NCBI RefSeq assembly: GCF_030323265.1
Contig: NZ_CP104991.1
Span: forward strand, 1 to 64,000
Reading direction: 5' to 3'
DNA: 64,000 nucleotides
DNA from: Terrirhizobium terrae
GTDB lineage: Bacteria; Pseudomonadota; Alphaproteobacteria; Rhizobiales; Rhizobiaceae
A model generated the notes under the pieces. The model did no database searches, had not been told where the DNA came from, and saw only the letters and a list, made by a program, of their open reading frames with translations. This document shows positions 57,841 through 64,000 of this stretch, piece after piece. Position numbers and translations under genes: made by a program. Every line of letters begins with the position of its first letter. Within the stretch, counting starts at the first letter, position 1.

Positions 57841-58294
57841 TATCCTGCCATCTTTCTCAGACCGACCAACCACCGCGCTATTGCTGCGACGCGGATCATC
57901 GGTGTTACACTTCCGATCGCTATTGCTTCGTCTGACGACCCGCAACAGAATCTGCGGCTCGGGCACGGTTGGTCGGTCTGGGAAGATGGCAAAGCGAGCC
58001 GCCGTCATGAGCTGCCGGGATGTTTGGGGCGGAGGGATCCAACATCGAAGGCTGCGAGCGATGAGACGGCTTGTCGATCCGGACATGTCATCCTGCGCGA
58101 GTGATCGTTACCGAAGGGCGGAGACCGCAAGCAGGATTGGTGAGCGGCGCGAGTAGAGCACGGTCGGCGCCAGTTGTCTCGGCCAGGCTGCAGCGTGTCT
58201 CGGCCTTGCATCCATCACGATGATGAATCGAAACTCGTCGACAGATTCATAACTGTTGTTGGACGGAGAGGGTAGGATCAACGATTCTGCCGGC
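57841..58294. other. 450-base non-coding gap after the palindrome
   Basis: Frames on both strands are Arg/Ser-rich and motif-free. Together with 57031-57840 it makes a 1.2-kb non-coding block between the T4SS and the plasmid-maintenance genes, the likely place for an origin of transfer or replication control. No nic consensus was recognised. Confidence 0.4.
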
Positions 58295-58555
58295 ATGATC
58301 TCGCAACCTTACCAGCTTTATGTTGAACGATTGGACACCATGAGAAACATGGCGCGCTACTACGCCATGGATATCTCGGTAACACTGTTCGGCCAAGCCT
58401 GCCTAACGCGGCGGTGGGGCCGGATTGGGTCAAGCGGGCAGTCTAAACAGCACATCTTCGACCATGAACAGGAGGCGGTGTCGCTGTTCCTCGATATCCT
58501 GCGTCAGAAGCGGGGCCGCGGCTATCGCCCAACTCGGCGCAACAAGCTTGTCTGA
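58295..58555 (+). CDS. WGR-domain protein, 86 aa
   Basis: Start ATG 58295 (a TTG at 58256 is in frame). Nearly the whole protein is one WGR domain: LYVERLDTMRNMARYYAMDI, FGQACLTRRWGRIGSSGQ, FLDILRQKRGRGYRP. WGR domains bind nucleic acid (in PARPs, DNA ends). Stand-alone versions are typical of rhizobial plasmids; role unknown. Confidence 0.8.
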   Translation: MISQPYQLYVERLDTMRNMARYYAMDISVTLFGQACLTRRWGRIGSSGQSKQHIFDHEQEAVSLFLDILRQKRGRGYRPTRRNKLV

Positions 58556-58735
58556 TTGTTATGGCGCCGAGCGTAATGGGCTCGCAAAAAAGCCGATGCA
58601 TTCGTCGCCCTTGACAGAGGCGACAGCGCAGCCGGCCACCGTCCTGTTACCTCAAGCGATCGGACATGCCTTGCGAAACGGGCCTTTGCGCACGGCGCGC
58701 GCCGGTCGATCCGGCCGGGTCGGGCCGGGCCGTAA

Positions 58736-58757
58736 AAGCCTCCCTCAGAAGGGAGGC
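58736..58757 (-). terminator. Rho-independent terminator
   Basis: On the minus strand GCCTCCC and GGGAGGC enclose TTCTGA, followed by TTTT. It includes the stop codon of the 55-aa gene at 58745. Confidence 0.8.
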
Positions 58758-58912
58758 TCGGCCGAGACCTGACCGTCTTGCTCGGCGATGATTACCGCAA
58801 GCTCGGCGCAAGCAAGCTCGAGCTCCAGTTCGAGCCGACGGCGCTCGGCCGGGTCGACCGATGCGTTCTTTTCCAAGCGCAGCTCTTCGATGTGTTGTTC
58901 CAGGTGCATCAT
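58745..58912 (-). CDS. Small coiled-coil hypothetical protein, 55 aa
   Basis: ATG 58912 follows AAGGAGAC. MMHLEQHIEELRLEKNASVD and PAERRRLELELELACAELAV form two amphipathic helices, likely a hairpin dimer. Frame extends upstream to other possible starts, but the ribosome site decides. The terminator overlaps its stop. Confidence 0.55.
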   Translation of the reverse strand: MMHLEQHIEELRLEKNASVDPAERRRLELELELACAELAVIIAEQDGQVSAEPPF

Positions 58913-59300
58913 CGTCTCCTTGACGTTGTGAATGACGACGCCCGCCGTCATGAGGGGTCGGGTCGGGTCAAGGTTCGCGTCAGCGACCGGCGGAGCCGGC
59001 GTGCGGAGGAGCCGATTTTGTTGGAGCGGAGGGAACCGGAGCGGAGGCAAAATTGGAGGTGCCGCGCGACCTTGGGGCGGCGCGATCGCGCATGGCACGC
59101 TCGGCTCAACTGAGCAGACTTCCCCTCTCCGTATTGCACCCAATGCGACGGGCGCGGTCAGGTTCAAGCGCTCGTTTGGGGACTCGGTGTCGCGAAGTTG
59201 TGGAAAGGCCGAATTTTCGGGCTTTTCTGCTGCGTCCCACAGATGACATGGAACACGTTGGCTGCAAGGCTCCTGTGGTCAATGATGCGGAGACAAGAGC

Positions 59301-59579
59301 ATGACGACCACAAACGAAATTGCCGACAAGATTGCGTCCGACAATAACCTGACGAAGGTACAGGCCAAGGCCATCGTCGAGGCGGTCATTGCCTCGATCA
59401 CTGAGGCGGCGATCGCCGGCAATGAAACCAGTCTGCCTGGGTTCGGAAAGTTCAAGGTGAAGCACACGCCGGAGCGCGAGGCGCGCAACCCGGCGACGGG
59501 CGCGACTATCAAGGTCGCCGCGGCCAAGAAGCTCGCCTTCACGCCTGCCAAGGCGCTGAAGGATGCCCTGAACAAGTAA
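59301..59579 (+). CDS. HU-family DNA-binding protein
   Basis: 92 residues, GGAGAC before ATG 59301. Typical HU: N-terminal helices (NEIADKIASDNNLTKVQAKA), IVEAVIASITEA, beta-arm region LPGFGKFKVKHTPEREARNP with the Pro at the arm tip, and C-terminal helix KLAFTPAKALKDALN. Non-specific DNA bending; plasmid copies can support replication or transfer. Confidence 0.9.
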   Translation: MTTTNEIADKIASDNNLTKVQAKAIVEAVIASITEAAIAGNETSLPGFGKFKVKHTPEREARNPATGATIKVAAAKKLAFTPAKALKDALNK

Positions 59580-59581
59580 AG

Positions 59582-59627
59582 GCCCGGCATGGACGGAGCA
59601 GAGCCTGGCATCGCGTCCCGGGCTTTT
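59582..59627 (+). terminator. Terminator of the HU gene
   Basis: GCCCGG (59582-59587) pairs with CCGGGC (59618-59623) across a long loop, followed by TTTT. It starts three bases after the HU stop. Confidence 0.6.
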
Positions 59628-59646
59628 CTCGTTTCGGTGCTAGGGT

Positions 59647-59967
59647 TCATGGGGTAAACCGACGTCTAAACTCCTGGATGACGGTCTCGGTAGTCGAATG
59701 AAGTGCCTCACGACCGTGGTCATCAAGCAGTCGCAGAAGCATTCCTTGCGCCATGGCACGAAGTCGAAGCCGAGTACTTTCGTCGCTTCGTAAGGGAGAG
59801 AGTGTTTCGAAGGCACGGTGTTCGACGCCAAGCCAGAGTTCGAGATCGCCCCTTCGGGACTGCCGAAAGCCTACAGGAAAAAGGTCCGGCGCGACGGTCG
59901 TACACCATGACAGCGTCGGGGCCGATCTGGTGGAAGGCGGTTCTGGTGACGCGGTACAGCGGCTCAT
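59647..59967 (-). CDS. Hypothetical plasmid protein, 106 aa (two compensating frameshifts)
   Basis: ATG 59967 follows GAGGAGG. The C-terminal part is a convincing protein (LELWLGVEHRAFETLSPLRS, LRAMAQGMLLRLLDDHGREA, VIQEFRRRF). Between residues ~3 and ~33 the sense frame is shifted by one: it should read YRVTRTAFHQIGPDAVMVYD before rejoining at PVGFRQSRRGDL. A missing C near 59957 and an extra T near 59880 explain both. No family known. Confidence 0.5.
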   Translation of the reverse strand: MSRCTASPEPPSTRSAPTLSWCTTVAPDLFPVGFRQSRRGDLELWLGVEHRAFETLSPLRSDESTRLRLRAMAQGMLLRLLDDHGREALHSTTETVIQEFRRRFTP

Positions 59968-60081
59968 ATCGGCCTCCTCGGGGATTCGATGGACACTGGC
60001 CCCTTTAGGCGCGGGCCTTCTATCAGCCCGCGATCTACGGCATCCTGCAAGGCTCAGTGCCAGGGCCAGACAACAAAAGAA

Positions 60082-60107
60082 GGGCTCCGCCAAGCACGGC
60101 GGGGCCC
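60082..60107. terminator. Bidirectional terminator between two plasmid genes
   Basis: GGGCTCCGCC and GGCGGGGCCC form a 10-bp stem with one mismatch; T-rich tracts flank it on both strands (TTTATT rightward, TTCTTTTGTT leftward). It ends the leftward DUF736 gene. Confidence 0.75.
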
Positions 60108-60120
60108 TTTATTGCGGAAC

Positions 60121-60438
60121 TCAGATCTCGCGCTTCGGCCGGTTCCAGATGAGGGCAAAATCTCCTTCCTTGTCACCCGGCCACAGGGCGGCAGTAATCG
60201 GTGCGTTGAAGCTTGGATCGTCGAGCTTGACCGATATGTACTCTTCGCCATCGTTGGAGACCGCCTTCCAGCCGGCGCCAACTTCGACGCCGTTTCCGGC
60301 TGTGATCCGGAAGTCCGGGGCATCTGGCGAAACGCGTTCGATTGGGTTGAGGCGGGCCTTCATGCTGACGGTGAGGGTACGAACATTGCCGATGATGGAG
60401 TTGTTGCCGTTGGTAGTGAATTCGCCGATAACTGCCAT
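60121..60438 (-). CDS. DUF736-family protein
   Basis: 105 residues from ATG 60438 (AAGGA upstream). Family pattern MAVIGEFTTNGNNSIIGNVR, TLTVSMKARLNPIERVSPDA, GAGWKAVSNDGEEYISVKLD and FALIWNRPKR. Very common on rhizobial plasmids next to ardC; predicted small beta protein of unknown function. Confidence 0.88.
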   Translation of the reverse strand: MAVIGEFTTNGNNSIIGNVRTLTVSMKARLNPIERVSPDAPDFRITAGNGVEVGAGWKAVSNDGEEYISVKLDDPSFNAPITAALWPGDKEGDFALIWNRPKREI

Positions 60439-61772
60439 TGTCGTGTTCCTTCTTCGGTGTGTTCGGGCCGCGCCCATCGCGGCCTCGATGGAGGTGTCAA
60501 GACCGAGGGCGATCGACGCCGCACCCTAGGCCGAAACGTCAGTGGAGGGCGGCTGGAAGCGGCTTTCTTGTCGCGCGAGGAATGCGAACCGCGTTCGCAG
60601 GGGAAGAAAGTTGCGGACAGCCGTTGCGGTCGAGGCGATCGAGACGAAGTTGTCCTTCGGTCACACCAGTCCTATCGAGGTCTGCGTGGGTGAAGTCCGT
60701 CGTTTCGGACGGGAGGCCACGACCCGCAGTCAACGGCAGGCTCGCGATTGACATGACGCCAGAGAGGCTGTGTCCCAGGCCCCCGCTCGACCGCTTGGCC
60801 AAGCTGCCCGATCAGCATGGGCTGGCGGCCCAGCATTTTTTTGTCCACGACGACGCTGTCGCGATTGCGTCGGCCGGCCGGGTCTCTCCAATCGCTGAGG
60901 CTAGACGACCTTTCCGGCGAGACGCCGCGTATTCCCCTCGTATTCGTTCGGCCATAGATCGAGCGGGCCATGGTCGGCGGCGGTCGGCGGCCGTGGAAAA
61001 ACCGGCTTCATCGAGTGGGAGGCAGGACCGGTGAGACAAGACTCCACTGCGACCCGCAGTTCTTGGCGGGAAAGCCCGATCGACTTCGATGGCATCCTCC
61101 CAGAAAGGGTGATCGCCTTCGCGCATTAGCCGCCAAGGCAATCCTTACGGCCCATGCGCCTTTCGAACAGCGGAAACCGTTTGATCCGCCAGACTTCGAA
61201 GCTCGGCTAGGCGCGCATGATCTCGTCGGTCGAGACCGATCCAGGTCTCGGTCACGGGACTAGGCGGCGATCGCTTCGCGTCAGGCCGGCCAGCTTGGGA
61301 ACCTTCCGTCGGATGGAAGCGATTTCAGAATCCTTCGTGCGTTGCCGCCGGATCATACCACGGAGACGGTTTCGGTCGTGATCCGCCGCGAGCCGATCTC
61401 GACCGGGGCGCCATCATCATTCTCGTCAAAGACTGGCAGTTTCGCGCCGGTCGGCGTGACGCTCCAGGCGAAGGCGGGGATGAGCGCCATCAATCGCCTA
61501 GGCCAGTCTGGAGCAACTGCTCGCGGATATTGCCAGCCGAGACCATACGGCCGGCAATGACAGGTCATTCGGTGACGTCAGCCATTCGTGATGATCACCG
61601 ACCGCGCCAGGCTCCTCGGCCAGGATCGGCGAAGATCGCGCACTCTGGCATAGGCTCGATCTACCGTGCGGCCATCAGCGCCTTGATGGATTGGGCCCGG
61701 CCCTGAGAGACAGTTCTCTAAGCCGGATCATTGAGGGTTCAGCATGTTCGGCAATCTCGGATGCGAACACCA
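60439..61772. other. 1.3-kb region without a gene I can support
   Basis: Both strands carry overlapping open frames, as expected of high-GC DNA, but none has a recognisable motif or good start. Minus-strand pieces (FWEDAIEVDRA near 61100; DLWPNEYEGNTRRLAGKV near 60930; PRRLMALIPAFAW near 61480) look protein-like in alternating frames, so a decayed or frameshifted leftward gene between ardC and DUF736 is possible. Confidence 0.35.
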
Positions 61773-62705
61773 TCACGCCGCCGTCTCCTGATCGGAACCC
61801 ACCTGCGGCTGAAGACCGTGGAGATAGGCGACCGCGCGCTGTGCATGGGCAGCAGCCTGGAAGATAGCACGCTTGTCGGATCCGAGAATTGCGGCCCAGG
61901 TCTGGATGTAGGCCGCATGGTCCGGCCGTGGCTCCAGCTCCGGAACGATCCCGAGATCGGCGCAAATCATCGCAGCGCCGAGCTCCACGAGCATCTCCTC
62001 AAAGGCACGCTCGCGGCGATCCTTGTGATAACGGGAAAGATCCCTGTTCAGCCGATGAGCCGAAGACGTCCAGTGCAGTGTCTCATGCGCACGGATGGCA
62101 ATGAACGATGCCACATCGCGGAATTGCGCCGGTTCGGGAAGCTGGATGTGATCGGTAGACGGCGAATAATAGGCCTTGTTGCCGCCATACCGGACAACCG
62201 CATCGGTATTGTCGAAGAAGCCATCGGCATGCTCTATCCGCTCCAGCGGTCTGCTGATCGCGTCAGGCGCGCTGTAATAATGTTCCGGCAAGCCTTCAAT
62301 TTGATCACAATTGAAGACGGTGTAAGCTTTCAGGAATGGGATATCGCGTTCTATCTCCGCACCGTCGGCGTCGGCTTCCGTCTTGGTGAAGCGGCTGGCG
62401 TAGACGACGGTGGCACCGTTTTCGCCCTTGCGGACATGAGCGCCGAGCTCGTTGGCTTGACGAAAGGTCATCCAGGTCGCGGATGTAAACCCGCGGGCGA
62501 CGCTTTCAGACCACAAAAGCAGGACATTGAGCCCGGTATAGGCCTGACCGTTGTGACGAAGCGGCCGGCTCACCCGACCGGTCATATTGCGGGCGCTCCA
62601 TGGCTTGACCCATGGGCGCACTCCATTTTCCAGATCGGCGACGATCCGGTCTGTAATGCGGGCATAGATGTCGATGCGGGCGTTTTCTGTTTTCCTGCTC
62701 ATCAT
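61773..62705 (-). CDS. ardC: ArdC-like antirestriction protein
   Basis: 310 residues, intact. ATG 62705 (or 62702) follows GGAGG. N-terminal ssDNA-binding domain (DIYARITDRIVADLENGVRP, PWSARNMTGRVSRPLRHNGQ, AYTGLNVLLLW). C-terminal zincin-like domain with RAHETLHWT as the HExxH-type metal site and EEMLVELGAAMICADLG. ArdC proteins protect incoming single-stranded plasmid DNA from restriction, so it fits a conjugative element. Confidence 0.9.
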   Translation of the reverse strand: MMSRKTENARIDIYARITDRIVADLENGVRPWVKPWSARNMTGRVSRPLRHNGQAYTGLNVLLLWSESVARGFTSATWMTFRQANELGAHVRKGENGATVVYASRFTKTEADADGAEIERDIPFLKAYTVFNCDQIEGLPEHYYSAPDAISRPLERIEHADGFFDNTDAVVRYGGNKAYYSPSTDHIQLPEPAQFRDVASFIAIRAHETLHWTSSAHRLNRDLSRYHKDRRERAFEEMLVELGAAMICADLGIVPELEPRPDHAAYIQTWAAILGSDKRAIFQAAAHAQRAVAYLHGLQPQVGSDQETAA

Positions 62706-62956
62706 TCGAACCTCCGTTTACGGGAAGCCGCGTCGATCGCGGCTTCGTCACGGCGGTCCAAGAGCAGGAGCGTTCAGGGGCAGACGCACCGGAACGGCCG
62801 AAACGCATGTGCAGGACGGCGGAGCCGTTGCGGCCTGCATCCGGCTCCTGCAGGACCGAGGCCGGGACGAGGTTGCGAGGGCGCCGCTGGCCATTGTCCT
62901 GCTTTCCCTTCCTCTCCCTTTTCCATCGTCATGGACGTGATGGCGGACATGCAAGA

Positions 62957-63024
62957 GGCCGCCCTGATTGGGCGGCCACCTGCGTCAGACCTTGAGGGAA
63001 CGGCGGAACCTGCGCTCCGCCGTT
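62957..63024 (-). terminator. Two strong hairpins after the 203-aa gene
   Basis: AACGGCGGA/TCCGCCGTT (62999-63024, 8-base loop) and GGCCGCCC/GGGCGGCC (62957-62977, 5-base loop) follow the leftward stop at 63034. T-runs are short, but their order suggests termination between this gene and ardC. Confidence 0.5.
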
Positions 63025-63033
63025 GGAATGGCC

Positions 63034-63645
63034 TTAGTCGAACGCCGACATTTGGGCTGCAGCCGCTTTGCGGTCGAGCGTCTGGCCGGGAGTTTCGACC
63101 GGGCGGTCGAAGGGCTTCCAGCGCTCGCCGACAATCTGCTCGTAAGCTGCGACGGCGCCCTCGGCAGCCATCCACAGCGCGTGAGCCTGGATGCCCATGT
63201 CTGCGGCAAATTCACGCTTGCGTTGAGCGGCGCTGTCGTAGCCGACCGGGCCGTCGAGATCCTCGTCGCGGGCTTCAGCGGCACCCTTGGCGGTGGCATC
63301 GCGTGCCACGCTGACGGCACGGGAATAAAACTGGCCGGCACCATGCGCCGAGCCGACATAGGCGCCGACGATCCGCTGGAGATGGATCTGCATCGCCCGC
63401 TCCCCGAGGCCGTCCGAAAGGCCGGTGGCAGTCTCCACGATCAGGCGCTCGTGCATCTCGCGGATACCGTCGCTCTCGACCATGGCGGTCCCAAAACTTT
63501 CTGCGATCTTCAGTGCCTGGGTTTCATCGGGGCACGTCAGGCGGACCATCTCGATGGTGGCGCCCTTGCGAAGCTGGAGCACGCGGGCGGATGGACGGGA
63601 GTCTCGATTGGGAGATTGCCGAGACTGGTTTGCTGGCTTTGCCAT
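63034..63645 (-). CDS. Conserved-type rhizobial plasmid protein, 203 aa
   Basis: ATG 63645 follows AAGGAAG. Starts MAKPANQSRQSPNRDSRPSA, a basic disordered tail, then a helical body (LTCPDETQALKIAESFGTAM; MHERLIVETATGLSDGLGER; AMQIHLQRIVGAYVGSAHGA). No function known; such genes commonly sit upstream of ardC on rhizobial plasmids. Confidence 0.6.
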   Translation of the reverse strand: MAKPANQSRQSPNRDSRPSARVLQLRKGATIEMVRLTCPDETQALKIAESFGTAMVESDGIREMHERLIVETATGLSDGLGERAMQIHLQRIVGAYVGSAHGAGQFYSRAVSVARDATAKGAAEARDEDLDGPVGYDSAAQRKREFAADMGIQAHALWMAAEGAVAAYEQIVGERWKPFDRPVETPGQTLDRKAAAAQMSAFD

Positions 63646-64000
63646 GATGGCTTCCTTTCTCTATCTGCCGAGGCGGTTTCGGCCCCCTTGGCCGCCCCGT
63701 CCTTCGGTGCGCTCGCAGGGGACCGACGCAAACCGGCCGGTTCAGGGTCCGGGCGGGCCAGATCGAGCAAATCCGGTATGCGGGCAAGCGGGGCGAAAGT
63801 CCTGCGATGTCCCGCATTCCTGATTTGCAACGAGCGGCATGACCGGCCGCACCGAGGCGCGACAGCGGCCTTGAACCGGCCGGGCGTTGGTCCAGAGCGC
63901 CACAAAACCGATGGGCGGGCCGGTCAAGGGAGCAACCTTGCCGGCCGAGATCCCGGAAGCGGCCAAGCAAAAGCAATGAGGACCCGTGCCACGACCGGAC
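63646..64000. other. Right-end stretch without a supported gene
   Basis: GC-rich; short frames on both strands but no motif. Probably the upstream region of the 203-aa gene, cut by the window edge. Confidence 0.35.

Noticed and set aside
57646..58086. Leftward 146-residue frame over the palindrome
   Set aside because: Arg/Ser-rich without domain pattern; the palindrome lies inside it, which argues for non-coding DNA.
63742..63966. Leftward 74-residue frame at the right end
   Set aside because: No ribosome site or motif; other frames of the same region are equally open.

Overview
The window looks like plasmid or mobile-island DNA from a member of the Rhizobiaceae (Rhizobium, Agrobacterium, Sinorhizobium). 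The signs are a LuxI/LuxR-type acyl-homoserine-lactone pair, a complete VirB/VirD4 type IV secretion system with a VirD2-type relaxase and VirC1/VirC2/VirD1-like helpers, an ardC/DUF736/WGR/HU plasmid block, polyamine-type ABC transport, and high-GC alphaproteobacterial codon use. I found no rRNA operon, no complete tRNA, no CRISPR array, no intact insertion sequence and no recognisable repABC.

Layout. 0-5 kb: 3' end of an AHL synthase gene, an OmpR-type regulator, then an alpha-oxoamine-synthase-like PLP enzyme, a truncated MFS transporter, a GNAT acetyltransferase and an SDR. 5-18 kb: a catabolic and transport island (cyclase-family hydrolase, periplasmic binding protein, ThDP enzyme, class III aminotransferase, GntR regulator, PotABC-like importer, M81/MlrC-type metalloenzyme, succinate-semialdehyde-type dehydrogenase). 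18-20 kb: LuxR-type regulator, MNT-HEPN fusion, integrase remnant. 20-31 kb: gene-poor accessory DNA with small ORFs, a single-domain response regulator, a glycosyltransferase plus hexapeptide acetyltransferase, a chemoreceptor, two envelope proteins sharing a Cys-rich C-terminal motif, an integrase remnant and a broken hipBA locus. 31-42 kb: relaxosome operon (virC1-like, virC2-like, virD1/mobC-like, relaxase) leftward, and exported SNase-like and other accessory proteins rightward. 42-56 kb: virD4-virB11-B10-B9-B8-B6-lipoprotein-B5-transglycosylase-B4-B3-B2-B1, all leftward. 56-64 kb: lipoprotein, an octamer repeat array, a perfect palindrome, then WGR, HU, DUF736 and ArdC genes.

How it fits together. 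The relaxosome operon would process oriT, VirD4 would couple it to the VirB channel, and repeated near-palindromic 23-bp elements sit in front of both virB1 and the relaxosome operon, suggesting one transcription factor controls both. The 5-18 kb island reads as one uptake-and-degradation unit for an unidentified amine or amide.

Quality caution. About 25 otherwise well-conserved genes, including several T4SS core genes, carry single-base frameshifts. Almost all are explained by one missing base in a short homopolymer, so I treat most as sequencing or assembly errors and give whole-gene spans. The strongest non-gene signals are the 8-bp-periodic array at 57391-57671, the 23-bp elements (four copies), and three spaced operators upstream of hipB.
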